64,000 nt of DNA, taken from contig CAYXNS010000001.1 of assembly GCA_964466315.1 (NCBI GenBank), positions 76,093-140,092 on the forward strand, given 5' to 3'. The stretch is from SMWC01 sp964466315. GTDB taxonomy: Bacteria > Pseudomonadota > Gammaproteobacteria > Steroidobacterales > Rariloculaceae. Shown here piece after piece: positions 49,935-59,396 of this stretch (position 1 is the first letter of the stretch; the number at the start of each line of letters is the position of its first letter). A program made the translations under genes and the position numbers. The notes beneath the pieces were generated by a model. The model was not told the DNA's origin and ran no database searches. It saw nothing but the letters and a program-made list of their open reading frames with translations.

Positions 49935-50567
49935 GTGGCAGGGACCGAACCCGGTCGACTCATCGTTCTGGCAGCGCCGTCGGGCGCCGGCAAGACGACA
50001 CTCGTCCACGAACTGCTCGCGCGCGAGCCCGAACTCGAGTTCTCGATCTCGTACACAACGCGGCCGCAACGTGACACCGAAGTCGGGGGCAGGGATTATT
50101 TCTTCGTGAGCAGGGGCGAGTTCGATGCGATGCGCGAACGCGAAGAGTTTCTGGAATACGCTGAAGTCTTCGACCACTGGTACGGCACGAGCGAGAAGCA
50201 CGTCCAGTCGCTGATCGATAAAGGTCACTCGATCCTGCTCGAAATCGACTGGCAGGGTGCAGTGCAGATACGCGCACGCCGGCCGGATGCGGTTAGTGTC
50301 TTCATCATGCCGCCGAGCCGCGAGGTGCTCGAGGGCCGCCTGCGCGGACGGCAAACGGACTCGGAGGACGTCATCAAACGCCGGCTCGACGACGCGCTGA
50401 GCGACATGGTGCACTGGAACGAATTCGGCTATGTCGTCGTCAATGATAATCTCGATCACGCCGCCGCCGAGGTCGCGGCGATCGTTCACGGTAAGGGCGC
50501 CGGGAACCGCACCGATCTCCCGGATGTTCGCAGCCGGGTCGAAGCGATCCTTGCCGCGGGCGAGTAG
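49935..50567 (+). CDS. gmk: Guanylate kinase
   Basis: Phosphorylates GMP to GDP. 210 residues: P-loop LAAPSGAGKTTLVHELL, GMP-binding SISYTTRPQRDTEVGGRDYFFV and FLEYAEVFDHWYGT, lid arginines in RLRGRQTDSEDVIKRR. Starts with GTG at 49935 after CGGAGT. The 200 bases between yicC and gmk include GATCCTTTTTTT, which may be part of a weak terminator; I see no gene there. Confidence 0.96.
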   Translation: MAGTEPGRLIVLAAPSGAGKTTLVHELLAREPELEFSISYTTRPQRDTEVGGRDYFFVSRGEFDAMREREEFLEYAEVFDHWYGTSEKHVQSLIDKGHSILLEIDWQGAVQIRARRPDAVSVFIMPPSREVLEGRLRGRQTDSEDVIKRRLDDALSDMVHWNEFGYVVVNDNLDHAAAEVAAIVHGKGAGNRTDLPDVRSRVEAILAAGE

Positions 50568-50687
50568 CCAGGTGCCCGAGGGAGACTCCTGATCGGTGTC
50601 TGTTCCTGGCTCGGTGATTTCCCGTATGGCTACGCTGGGGGCTCATGCAGTACACTGGCTCAAAGAGCTATCCAAGGAGGGCGCGTA

Positions 50688-50981
50688 ATGGCCCGAATTA
50701 CAGTCGAAGACTGTAGCGAGAAAATTCCGAACATGTTCCAGCTCGTGCTCGTGGCGGCGAAGCGTGCGCGGCAGTTGGCTAATGGCGCCGAGCCCATGAT
50801 CGACTGGGAGAATGACAAACCCACGGTAGTCGCATTGCGCGAAGTCGCAGAGGGTTATATCACCGAGAGCATCCTCGCCGAGCGGGATCAGCCGATCGAG
50901 GATCTGCTCGATGTCGAGCCGAAGCCTCGGGCCATTCCCGAGGACTTGCTGGCAGTTCGCCCAATATCTATCGGCGATTGA
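50688..50981 (+). CDS. rpoZ: RNA polymerase omega subunit
   Basis: 97 residues beginning MARITVEDCSEKIPNMFQLVLVAAKRARQL, the classical omega N-terminus, with MIDWENDKPTVVALREVAEGYI after it. Omega helps assemble RNA polymerase and forms one of the ppGpp sites, so its place before spoT is meaningful. The ribosome site AAGGAGGG is nearly perfect. Confidence 0.97.
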   Translation: MARITVEDCSEKIPNMFQLVLVAAKRARQLANGAEPMIDWENDKPTVVALREVAEGYITESILAERDQPIEDLLDVEPKPRAIPEDLLAVRPISIGD

Positions 50982-51035
50982 CCCGGGCACCTGATAGGCC
51001 CGGTGTTTCGCCCAGCGTGATGCGATGAGGTCACG

Positions 51036-53192
51036 ATGGACTACGGTGCTGCCATCCGCGATCGAATCTCTGCCGTCTGGCGGAGTGATGAGCTTGAGCC
51101 GTTATTGACGGAACTCGCAACTTACCTGCCCGAGGACGACGTCGCCGGCATACTCGCCGCTCACGAGTTCAGTGCGAAAGCCCATGAGGGCCAGGATCGG
51201 CTGAGCGGTGAGCCCTATATCACCCACCCGATCGCAGTCGCGAAAATCCTGGCCGGCCTGCACCTCGATGCGGGCTCGATCAAGGCTGCGCTCCTGCATG
51301 ACGTGCTGGAAGATACGCCGTGTACCTTGCGAGACATCGAGAAAGAATTCGGCCGGGGCGTCGCACTGCTCGTCAACGGCGTCAGTAAACTCGACAAGCT
51401 GCATTTCGACAGCGCCGCCGAGGCGCAGGCGGAAAGCTTCCGCAAGATGCTGCTGGCCATGGTCAAGGATCTGCGCGTAATCCTCGTCAAACTCGCGGAC
51501 CGCAAACACAATATGCAGACCATCGACGCGCTGGATCCCGAGAAGCAGCGGCGCATAGCGAAAGAGACGCTCGAGATCTATGCCCCCATCGCCAACCGGC
51601 TCGGGATGTACAGCTTGAAGATCGAGCTTGAGGACCTCGGATTCAAAGCCTACTGCCCGTTCCGATATCGTGTGCTTGCGCGGTCGGTACGCAAGGCTAG
51701 CGGTAGTCAGCAGCAGTTTCTTAAGAAGATAGAGAGCAATCTATGTAAGAATCTCGCCGACCAGGACCTCGAAGGTAAAATCCTGGCCAGGGAGAAGCAT
51801 ATCTACGGCATCTACTCGAAGATGCGCAGGAAGCATCTCCACCTCGCCGATATCGTCGATGTCTTCGGATTGCGAATCATCGTTCCGGATATCGATAGCT
51901 GTTACCGCGTGCTCGGTCTCGTCCATCAGCTCTATAAACCCATGCCCGGGCGTTTCAAGGATTACATCGCCATACCGCGCGTCAACGGTTATCAGTCGCT
52001 GCATACCACGCTGTTTGGGCCCGGCGGCGCGCCTCTCGAGGTGCAGATCAGGACCGAGGACATGAATCAGGTCGCCGAACGCGGTATCGCGGCGCACTGG
52101 CAGTACAAGGCCGTGGAAAAGCACACGTACAACGCCGAGGTGCGGGCTCGCGAGTGGTTGGCCGGTCTCATGGAGATGCAGAAGTCCGCAAACTCGGAAG
52201 AATTTCTCGAGACCGTCAAGGTCGACCTCTTCCCGGACAAGGTATACGTCTTCACACCGAAGGGCGATATCATGCGTCTGCCGCGGGGCGCGACCGCCGT
52301 CGACTTCGCCTACGCGGTCCATACAGATGTCGGTAATCGCTGCGTGGCGACGAAGATCGATCGCCGGCTCGTGCCGTTGAAGACGACGTTAAACAACGGA
52401 GTAACTGTCGAGATTCTGACCACAAGGGGAGCGAAGCCGAACCCGACCTGGGTGAACTTCGTCACGACGGCGAAAGCACGCAATGCGATCCGCGCATATC
52501 TCAAAGGACTCAAACGAGACGAAGCACGAGAACTGGGTCGGCGGCTGTTGAGTCAGGCGCTCAGACCTTACTCCCTTAACCTGCGGAGGCTGCGGAAAGC
52601 GCAGACCGAAATATTGTTGAACGAGCTTCAGGTCAAAAAGATGGAGGACGTCTACGAGCAACTGGGATTAGGGGAGCGGTTAGCTCCGATCCTAGCCGGC
52701 ATGCTCGCACAACAAGAGATCGCGGAAAACGGCGACGGCACTGACCAGCGCATGCCGCTCGATATTGCGGGAGCGGAAGGACTCGTCGTGAGTTACGCAC
52801 ATTGCTGTAATCCGATTCCCGGCGACGAGATTTTGGGTTTCATGTCGAGCGGTCGCGGTATCGTGATTCACAGGACGAGTTGTAATAACGTAGTCGATGA
52901 TTCCAAGAACCCGACGAAGTGGATCCCCGTGGACTGGCAACGGGGCATCAAGGGCGAGTTCCAATCCGAGATCCATGTCAGGACGATGAACCGCGTCGGC
53001 CTGCTCGCGGAGGTTGCGGGGCGCATCTCGGCTACACAGAGTAATATCGACAACGTTACAGTCGAGGCGGACGGCGATGCGTCGACGCTGTCGTTCCGGC
53101 TGAATGTCCGCGATCGCCGCCATCTCGCACAGGTCATCCGCAGCATTCGCGCCAACCCGGGTGTCGTTCGCGTGAGCCGAACTGCCGGGTGA
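51036..53192 (+). CDS. spoT: Bifunctional (p)ppGpp synthetase/hydrolase SpoT
   Basis: Adjusts the alarmone (p)ppGpp. The 718-residue long RSH protein has the hydrolase HD domain (residues about 45-150, with LLHDVLEDTPCTL and the intact HD pair), the synthetase domain (REKHIYGIYSKMRRK, VDVFGLRIIV, GYQSLHTTLFGPGG, EVQIRTEDMNQVAERGIAAHW), TGS (VYVFTPKGDIMRLPRGATAVDFAYAVHTDVG-type start near residue 405), the zinc-finger-like CCNPIPGDEI and a C-terminal ACT domain. No relA is in the window. Conserved order gmk-rpoZ-spoT-ridA-recG. Confidence 0.96.
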   Translation: MDYGAAIRDRISAVWRSDELEPLLTELATYLPEDDVAGILAAHEFSAKAHEGQDRLSGEPYITHPIAVAKILAGLHLDAGSIKAALLHDVLEDTPCTLRDIEKEFGRGVALLVNGVSKLDKLHFDSAAEAQAESFRKMLLAMVKDLRVILVKLADRKHNMQTIDALDPEKQRRIAKETLEIYAPIANRLGMYSLKIELEDLGFKAYCPFRYRVLARSVRKASGSQQQFLKKIESNLCKNLADQDLEGKILAREKHIYGIYSKMRRKHLHLADIVDVFGLRIIVPDIDSCYRVLGLVHQLYKPMPGRFKDYIAIPRVNGYQSLHTTLFGPGGAPLEVQIRTEDMNQVAERGIAAHWQYKAVEKHTYNAEVRAREWLAGLMEMQKSANSEEFLETVKVDLFPDKVYVFTPKGDIMRLPRGATAVDFAYAVHTDVGNRCVATKIDRRLVPLKTTLNNGVTVEILTTRGAKPNPTWVNFVTTAKARNAIRAYLKGLKRDEARELGRRLLSQALRPYSLNLRRLRKAQTEILLNELQVKKMEDVYEQLGLGERLAPILAGMLAQQEIAENGDGTDQRMPLDIAGAEGLVVSYAHCCNPIPGDEILGFMSSGRGIVIHRTSCNNVVDDSKNPTKWIPVDWQRGIKGEFQSEIHVRTMNRVGLLAEVAGRISATQSNIDNVTVEADGDASTLSFRLNVRDRRHLAQVIRSIRANPGVVRVSRTAG

Positions 53193-53208
53193 ATGAGCGA
53201 CGGAGACA

Positions 53209-53586
53209 GTGTCCAGGGACCCCATTCATACTGACGCCGCACCAGCGGCGATCGGCGCCTACAGTCAGGCAGTGCGCGCGGGCGGTACCGTGTACGTATC
53301 GGGTCAAATACCGCTCGATCCGAGGAGCTTGGAACTCGTCAGTGGTACCGAGCACCAGATCCGGCAGGTCTTCGACAACCTCAAGGCGGTCGCCGAGGCT
53401 GCGGGTGGCACTCTAGCCGATGTCGTGAAACTGACCGTCTATCTGATCGACCTCAGTAACTTTCCGACGGTCAACGAGATTATGGCCGAGTATTTCGACG
53501 AACCTTATCCAGCACGCGCGGTCGTCGGCGTCATGGATCTACCGAAGGGGGCCGCGGTCGAGATGGACGCGATCCTCGTCGCCTGA
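53209..53586 (+). CDS. ridA: RidA family enamine/imine deaminase
   Basis: Hydrolyses reactive 2-aminoacrylate and related imines. 125 residues with IGAYSQAVRAGGTVYVSGQIPLDP, QVFDNLKAVAEAAG and the active-site arginine in PYPARAVVGVMDLPKGAAVEMDAIL. GTG start at 53209 with CGGAG just upstream, 16 bases after the spoT stop. Likely co-transcribed with spoT and recG. Confidence 0.94.
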   Translation: MSRDPIHTDAAPAAIGAYSQAVRAGGTVYVSGQIPLDPRSLELVSGTEHQIRQVFDNLKAVAEAAGGTLADVVKLTVYLIDLSNFPTVNEIMAEYFDEPYPARAVVGVMDLPKGAAVEMDAILVA

Positions 53587-53597
53587 TTGTCGTCCCG

Positions 53598-55718
53598 GTG
53601 TCTCCCAAGACAGCCTCTCAGTCGAAATCCTACCAGCCAGGCGGCGCAGAGAGAGCTACGCTGGAGGAATCTGTCGCAGTATTACGCGGTGTCGGGCCGC
53701 GACTCGCCGAGCGGCTGACGCGCCTCGGCGTTCATTCGATCGGTGACCTGCTGTGCCTGCTGCCCGTGCGTTACGAAGACCGCACCGAGCTACGACCGCT
53801 CGGAAGCCTGCGTCCGGGCGAGAAGGCGCTTGCCGAGGGTAAGATTGAACTCACCGAAGTCATCTACCGCCGCCGCCGCGCCATGCTCTGTCGTATCGCC
53901 GACGGTACGGGTGCGATCACGCTGCGCTTTTTCCATTTCTCGCGCACGCAACAGAATAATCTCGTGCGCGGGGCGATGTTGCGCTGCTTCGGTGAAGTGC
54001 GAGCCGGTCCTACGGGTCTCGAGATGGTGCATCCCGAGTATCGCATCGTCGGGTCCGATACGCTGCCGCCTGACGACGTCCTGACACCCGTCTATCCCTC
54101 GACCGAAGGCCTGCACCAGCAGCGGCTCAGATCGCTCGCGGCGCAGGCGCTCGACATGCTCGAACAGTCACCGCTCACCGACTATCTCGCTGATCGGCTG
54201 CCCGCCGACTCACCGCGACTAAACGACGCGCTGAAATTTCTGCACGGGCCACCGCAGGGAACTGCACTCGAGTCTCTCACGAGCGGCCGGCACCCCTGCC
54301 AGTCGCGTATCGCGCTCGAAGAACTCGTCGCACAGCGCTTAAGTCTCTTACGCATTAATATCGGTCGGCAGCGCGAACGGGCTACGGTGCTCGCCGATGA
54401 CGGCAAGCGCCTTGTCGAGTTTCGCGGCCGTTTGCCGTTTGCCTTGACGGGGGCACAAGATCGCGCGCTGGCGGCTATTCTCAAGGACCTGCAGTGTGAC
54501 GTGCCGATGCATCGGCTCCTACAGGGCGATGTCGGTTCGGGAAAGACTGTCGTAGCAGCCGCCGCCGCGGCCGTCAGCGCGGCGAGCGGCACGCAGACTG
54601 TCGTCATGGCGCCGACCGAGCTGTTGGTGGAACAGCATTACGCGAATTTTCGCACCTGGCTCGAGCCGTTGAGCGTCGATGTCGCCTGCCTGACCGGGTC
54701 GGTGCTGGGTGCCGCACGCTCGGATCGCCTGGCGCGGATAGCGGCCGGTGATGCTCAGGTGGTCATCGGCACGCACGCACTTTTCCAGCAGGAAGTGGTT
54801 TTTCGGAACCTGGCATTCGTCGTCGTCGATGAGCAGCATCGGTTCGGTGTCGACCAGCGTCTGGAACTCAAGCTCAAGGGCAAGGACGGCACACACTTAC
54901 CCCATCAACTCGTCATGACGGCGACGCCGATCCCGAGGACGCTGGCAATGACGGCCTACGCGGATCTGGATTGCTCCATAATCGATGAGCTGCCAGCAGG
55001 GCGGCAACCGGTGCGCACGGCCGTCATGCCGGACGGGAAGCGGCCGGAACTCGTCCAGCGCGTCCTCGCTCATTTCCGGCGAGGCGAGCAGGCTTACTGG
55101 GTATGTCCGTTGATCGAAGAATCCGACACGATCGACTCTCAGGCCGCCGAGCAACTCGAGTCGGAGCTCAAAGCCGCCCTACCGGAACTCAAGATCGCAC
55201 TTCTCCACGGGCGCATGAAGTCGAGTCTCAAAGATCAGATCATGAGATGTTTCAAGGAAGGGAAACTCGATCTGCTCGTTGCGACGACCGTGATCGAAGT
55301 CGGGGTCGACGTGCCTAATGCCACGCTCATGGTTGTCGAGAACTCCGAGCGCATGGGGCTGGCGCAACTCCATCAGCTTCGGGGTCGCGTCGGCCGCGGC
55401 GCCACGCCGTCGAGTTGTGTGCTGCTCTACAAGTCGCCGCTGTCCGAGCTCGCGCGCGAACGATTGGACGTTATGCGCGAGACGGCTGACGGCTTCAAGA
55501 TCGCGCAAAAGGACCTGGAGCTCAGGGGGGCCGGCGAGGTGCTCGGGACGCGCCAGACGGGCGTCATGCAGTTGAAGATAGCCGATCTCGTGCGCGACGC
55601 CAGTCTGTTGCCCGAAGTCATCCGGCTTTCGGACGAGTTAATCGAGAAGTATCCGCAGCGCGTAGACTCGCTCATTGATCGTTGGCTTGCGGGCCGGGCC
55701 CGCTACGCCAAGGTCTAA
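53598..55718 (+). CDS. recG: ATP-dependent DNA helicase RecG
   Basis: Branch-migration helicase for stalled forks and recombination intermediates. The 706-residue protein has the N-terminal wedge/OB domain (GVGPRLAERLTRLGVHSIGDLL, IADGTGAITLRFFHFS), Walker A LLQGDVGSGKTVVAAAAA, the DEQH box VVDEQHRFGV, MTATPIPRTLAMTAYADLD and the C-terminal RMGLAQLHQLRGRVGRG. GTG start at 53598, 11 bases after ridA. Confidence 0.96.
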   Translation: MSPKTASQSKSYQPGGAERATLEESVAVLRGVGPRLAERLTRLGVHSIGDLLCLLPVRYEDRTELRPLGSLRPGEKALAEGKIELTEVIYRRRRAMLCRIADGTGAITLRFFHFSRTQQNNLVRGAMLRCFGEVRAGPTGLEMVHPEYRIVGSDTLPPDDVLTPVYPSTEGLHQQRLRSLAAQALDMLEQSPLTDYLADRLPADSPRLNDALKFLHGPPQGTALESLTSGRHPCQSRIALEELVAQRLSLLRINIGRQRERATVLADDGKRLVEFRGRLPFALTGAQDRALAAILKDLQCDVPMHRLLQGDVGSGKTVVAAAAAAVSAASGTQTVVMAPTELLVEQHYANFRTWLEPLSVDVACLTGSVLGAARSDRLARIAAGDAQVVIGTHALFQQEVVFRNLAFVVVDEQHRFGVDQRLELKLKGKDGTHLPHQLVMTATPIPRTLAMTAYADLDCSIIDELPAGRQPVRTAVMPDGKRPELVQRVLAHFRRGEQAYWVCPLIEESDTIDSQAAEQLESELKAALPELKIALLHGRMKSSLKDQIMRCFKEGKLDLLVATTVIEVGVDVPNATLMVVENSERMGLAQLHQLRGRVGRGATPSSCVLLYKSPLSELARERLDVMRETADGFKIAQKDLELRGAGEVLGTRQTGVMQLKIADLVRDASLLPEVIRLSDELIEKYPQRVDSLIDRWLAGRARYAKV

Positions 55719-55766
55719 CGAAAAAATGGGGCCAGATCCCCTTTCCCCCCATACAATGCTTGGATT

Positions 55767-56690
55767 ATGCCCAGACCACTAACCAGCCTGTTGCCAAAAA
55801 GCCCCATCGGCCGGTATCTGCAACTGTTGCTCAAGCAACACGCGGGCTACGTGCGACTGGCACGACTGCACCGGCCGATCGGGATCTGGTTGCTGCTTTG
55901 GCCGACGCTCTGGGCTTTGTGGATCGCGGCCGAAGGCGTACCGGACCACAGAATCCTGTTCGTGTTCGTGCTAGGCACGATCGTCTTGCGCTCTGCCGGC
56001 TGCATCATTAACGACTACGCCGATCGATTCATCGATCCGCATGTGGGCCGGACTCGCGATCGCCCACTCGCAACTGGAGAGGTATCGGTAAGGGAGGCGC
56101 TCGTACTCTTTGTCACCCTCATGCTGATCGGTTTAGGTCTTGTTTTGACATTGAATCGGCTGACGCAGATGCTCGCCGTACTCGGCGCCGCAATCACGGT
56201 CGCCTATCCGTTCGCGAAACGATTTATCTCGACTCCGCAGTTCGTCTTAGGTATAGCATTCTCCTGGGGCGTGCCGATGGCATTTGCTGCGCAACTCGGG
56301 CAGGTACCGCGTATAGGCTGGCTGCTGTTCGTAGTGACGATGGCCTGGGTCGTCATCTATGACACGGAGTACGCGATGGTGGATCGTGACGACGATTTGA
56401 AACTCGGCGTCAAATCGACGGCAATATTGTTCGGTGATCTCGATCGCGTTTTCATCGGCGGCTTTCAATTGATGTTCGTGCTCGGCCTGATTCTCGTTGG
56501 CCAGAGCACGGAGCTCGGCGTGTGGTTCCTCGTGGGCCTCGTACCCGCCGGACTGCTCATGTTGTACCAGCAAAACCTGATCAAGGATCGCGACCCGCAT
56601 CGCGCGTTCACCGCATTTCTCAATAATGCGTGGGCTGGGTGTTTCGTGTTTCTCGGCATTGTTGCGGCCTACTACTTCAGAGCATTCTAG
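55767..56690 (+). CDS. ubiA: 4-Hydroxybenzoate polyprenyltransferase
   Basis: Integral membrane prenyltransferase that joins the isoprenoid tail to 4-hydroxybenzoate, before UbiD acts. The 307-residue protein has about eight or nine helices, the first Asp-rich motif NDYADRFIDPHVGRTRDRPL and the second in YDTEYAMVDRDDD. It follows recG by 48 bases, with a GC-rich stretch (GGGGCCAGATCCCC) that could form a small hairpin. No ubiC is beside it. Confidence 0.95.
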   Translation: MPRPLTSLLPKSPIGRYLQLLLKQHAGYVRLARLHRPIGIWLLLWPTLWALWIAAEGVPDHRILFVFVLGTIVLRSAGCIINDYADRFIDPHVGRTRDRPLATGEVSVREALVLFVTLMLIGLGLVLTLNRLTQMLAVLGAAITVAYPFAKRFISTPQFVLGIAFSWGVPMAFAAQLGQVPRIGWLLFVVTMAWVVIYDTEYAMVDRDDDLKLGVKSTAILFGDLDRVFIGGFQLMFVLGLILVGQSTELGVWFLVGLVPAGLLMLYQQNLIKDRDPHRAFTAFLNNAWAGCFVFLGIVAAYYFRAF

Positions 56691-56697
56691 CCACGGC

Positions 56698-57265
56698 TCA
56701 GGCCTCGACGGTCAAAGCGCCGGCATCACGAAGCGCGCCCGCCAGCGAATTGACGGTTGCTTCCGTCGTAATGACATCATCGACGATCGCGACGTTGCGG
56801 CCTTCGAGCGAACGTGAAACGGTGAACGTGCCCATGATGCCGGCGTGACGTTCATAAGCATCCAATCCGGAGTGCGGAAGTGTCGGCCGTGAGCGTGCGA
56901 TGCCCACGAGCAGTAAAGGGAGTTTCAGTTCAGCGGCTATGGCGCGCGCCCGAGGCTTCGCCCGGAAGAGAATTTCAGTGCGTGGATCTGTGTAGTCGAC
57001 GGGTAATCGTAACTCAGTGGCGCGACGATGCGCTCGAGACGCCAGTTGTCATCTTCTCGAGGACAACGGCGTACAGGCTGCTCCAAGCCGCAACCCCGAC
57101 AGGGCTCGTGCACCGTTCGGAACTCGGCGGCACAGCCCACACAGAATCCTCGCGCGGACGGCCCGCCACACAGCCGGCAGCGCTCGGGCGGCAGATAGTC
57201 GACGATTGTGCTGTAGACTTGAGCGAAAGATCTCAGTTGACAACTCCCCGAGGCTACCTACGATA
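56698..57265 (-). pseudogene. comF: comF remnant (frameshift and internal deletion)
   Basis: ComF is a phosphoribosyltransferase-fold protein linked to DNA uptake. Here the N-terminal part reads CRLCGG...FCVGCAAEF...CRGCG (zinc finger) and then HALKFSSGRSLGRAP, ending in TAG at 56937-56939. The C-terminal part continues in another frame as AAELKLPLLLVGIARSRPTLPHSGLDAYERHAG and the PRPP loop VAIVDDVITTEATVNSLAGALRDAGA, ending at 56698. The middle piece with the usual VPVPLHPxRLxxRGFNQ motif is gone, and no ATG, GTG or TTG starts the N-terminal frame. So both a frame break and a deletion of roughly 40 codons separate it from a working gene. It lies divergent to bioB, the usual ComF position. 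Confidence 0.8.
57237..57264 (+). promoter_or_regulatory. Candidate bioB promoter
   Basis: TTGACA at 57237-57242 (perfect -35) and TACGAT at 57259-57264 with a 16-base spacer, 45 bases before the bioB ATG. The -35 is inside the small palindrome AGTTGACAACT, which may be an operator half. The BirA-like operator sequence of enterics is not recognisable. Confidence 0.55.
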
Positions 57266-57308
57266 CGGGGTCATCGTCCAGAGAGCCGGGCCGGAGAACC
57301 AGCGTCAT

Positions 57309-58346
57309 ATGTCCGTAAGAGTTACTGAAATAGAGGCCCACGTCGGTGCGAGTTTGCCCCTAGCCGGCGCCGAGATCTCATGCGAGCCACGATCGGACTG
57401 GACGCAGGCTGAGGTGGCGGTAATCTTCGAGCTGCCGTTCGGCGATCTACTCTACGGCGCCCAGTGGGTCCACCGGCAAGTGTTCGATCCCAACACTGTT
57501 CAGATCTCGACATTACTGTCGATCAAAACTGGGGCCTGCCCGGAAGACTGTACCTACTGCCCTCAGAGCGTTCGTTATGACACGGGCGTCGAGGTCGATA
57601 ATCTGATGTCCGTCGAGAGCGTGAAAGCTGCAGCGCTCAGGGCTAAAGAATCAGGCGCCACACGATTTTGTATGGGCGCAGCCTATAGAGGTCCGAAAGA
57701 CCAGCAGGTCGAACGGATTGCCAAGATGATCGGCGCGGTCCGCGCGCTCGGGCTCGAGACCTGTGCGACTCTAGGCTTGTTGACGGGTCCGCAGGCGCAG
57801 AGCCTCGCCGATGCGGGGCTGGATTTCTACAACCACAATCTCGATACGTCCGAGTCGTTCTACTCCAATGTAATTACGACGCGACGATATGCGGACCGGC
57901 TGGAGACACTGGAGTATGTTCGTGCGGCAGGTATCAAGGTTTGCTGCGGCGGCATTTTAGGGTTGGGGGAGACTCGCGAAGACCGAATTGGCTTGCTGCA
58001 CGCGCTCGCGACGCTGCCGACGCAGCCCGAGAGCGTCCCGATCAATCAGCTCGTGCCGGTTCCCGGGACGCCGCTCGCTAACTCCCCGCCCGTAGATGGC
58101 CTGGAGTTCGCTCGCACGGTTGCCGTCGCACGAATTCTCATGCCGAGGGCGCATGTTCGTCTGTCGGCCGGCAGGGAGGAATTCAGCGACGAGCTTCAAG
58201 CGCTGTGCTTCGCTGCCGGAGCGAATTCGATTTTCCATGGCGATAAACTACTCACGACCGGCAACCCGGATACCGAGGCGGACCACGACTTATTCGATCG
58301 ACTCGGTCTGAAACCCGAGGCGGCGGGCACGCCGGCCGTTTCCTGA
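57309..58346 (+). CDS. bioB: Biotin synthase
   Basis: Radical SAM enzyme that inserts sulfur into dethiobiotin. 345 residues from ATG 57309. The core matches E. coli BioB closely: TLLSIKTGACPEDCTYCPQS with the CxxxCxxC cluster ligands, TRFCMGAA, YYNHNLDTS-type FYNHNLDTSESFYSNVITTR, GIKVCCGGILGLGE, and the arginine in VRLSAGREE. The first 35 residues are extra compared with E. coli. The frame stays open upstream to 56880, but that part is antisense to the comF remnant. bioC follows after 26 bases. Confidence 0.95.
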   Translation: MSVRVTEIEAHVGASLPLAGAEISCEPRSDWTQAEVAVIFELPFGDLLYGAQWVHRQVFDPNTVQISTLLSIKTGACPEDCTYCPQSVRYDTGVEVDNLMSVESVKAAALRAKESGATRFCMGAAYRGPKDQQVERIAKMIGAVRALGLETCATLGLLTGPQAQSLADAGLDFYNHNLDTSESFYSNVITTRRYADRLETLEYVRAAGIKVCCGGILGLGETREDRIGLLHALATLPTQPESVPINQLVPVPGTPLANSPPVDGLEFARTVAVARILMPRAHVRLSAGREEFSDELQALCFAAGANSIFHGDKLLTTGNPDTEADHDLFDRLGLKPEAAGTPAVS

Positions 58347-58372
58347 GACCAGCCGCGCACTGGGGCTCACCC

Positions 58373-59254
58373 GTGAATAGCTCCGTCCAGATTGGCCTTC
58401 CAGGGCGGGCCGCCGCCATGTGCGGGTTCGACCGGGTCGCCACCACGTTCGACGATGCCGATTTCGTTCATTGCGAAACTCGCCGGCGGCTGCTCGCGCG
58501 GTTGGAGCTCGTGAAGCTCGAGCCGGCCCGCGTCATCGATCTCGGTGCGGCGACCGGCAAGGGCAGTGTGGAACTCGCTGCCGCGTTTCCCGCGGCGAGA
58601 ATCATCGCCGTCGATCGCAGTGTAGGAATGCTGGGCCGGACTCGAGCGCGCTGCGCCGATGAGGCTACGATCGCGGTACTGGCAGGCGATGCCGAGCGAC
58701 TACCGCTTGCCGATCATAGTGCCGACCTGATCTTTGCCAACCTCTTACTCCCGTGGTGTGCGCCGGAGATCGTCTTCAGCGAGGCGGCCCGCGTGTTGCG
58801 CGAGGGCGGTGTGGTGAGTTTCGCGACGGTTGGTCCGGAGACGCTCGCCGAGGTCAGACAGGCCTGGTCCGGTATCGACGATGCGATTCACGTGCACGGC
58901 TTTGTCGACATGCACGACCTCGGCGACCTGTTGCTGCGGGCCGGGTTGACCGAACCGGTGATGGATATCGATACGCTGCATGTCACGTATCGCGATGTGG
59001 TGGCGCTCGTCGCCGATCTACGCGCATGCGGTGCGACCAACGTTGCAGGTGGGCGGCGCACGACTCTGACGGGACGTGCTCGCTGGTCGGCGTTTCGCGA
59101 CGCACTCGAGGCAACGTGCGTCGGGGATCGCTTCGCCATAACCGTTGAACTCGTGTTCGGTCAGGCCTTCGGTGGGGGTGAGGTAGCGACGCGAGAGCCA
59201 GGCGATGCCGTTATCTCCGCTGAGGAGATGCTGCGTCAGTTGAGGCGGGGTTAG
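58373..59254 (+). CDS. bioC: Malonyl-ACP O-methyltransferase BioC
   Basis: Starts biotin synthesis by masking the malonyl carboxylate so that fatty acid synthase can extend it. The 293-residue SAM methyltransferase has FDRVATTFDDADFVHCETRRRLLARL, the SAM loop VIDLGAATGKGSVELA, LPLADHSADLIFANLLLPWC and GVVSFATVGPETLAEVRQAW, all typical of BioC. GTG start at 58373. bioF and bioH, which normally lie between bioB and bioC, are absent here, so the remaining biotin genes must be elsewhere or replaced. Confidence 0.88.
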   Translation: MNSSVQIGLPGRAAAMCGFDRVATTFDDADFVHCETRRRLLARLELVKLEPARVIDLGAATGKGSVELAAAFPAARIIAVDRSVGMLGRTRARCADEATIAVLAGDAERLPLADHSADLIFANLLLPWCAPEIVFSEAARVLREGGVVSFATVGPETLAEVRQAWSGIDDAIHVHGFVDMHDLGDLLLRAGLTEPVMDIDTLHVTYRDVVALVADLRACGATNVAGGRRTTLTGRARWSAFRDALEATCVGDRFAITVELVFGQAFGGGEVATREPGDAVISAEEMLRQLRRG

Positions 59255-59396
59255 CTGCCGCGAACGCTTGCGTCGGCTGTGCCCGATCGACTCCGGGCGA
59301 ACGGCCAATTCTGTTACAATCGCGTCCGCGGTGATTGCGCCGCTCCCATCGAGAGCGAGGCCGGCATAGAGCCCGCGGATCTAAGAAGAGACACTC

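Noticed and set aside
57231..57266. BirA operator ahead of bioB
   Set aside because: The sequence AGTTGACAACT is a small palindrome over the -35 but does not match the known TTGTAAACC-spacer-GGTTTACAA pattern.
56880..57308. N-terminal extension of bioB by 143 codons
   Set aside because: The extension is antisense to the legible comF remnant and has no similarity to biotin synthase; BioB homology begins after 57309.
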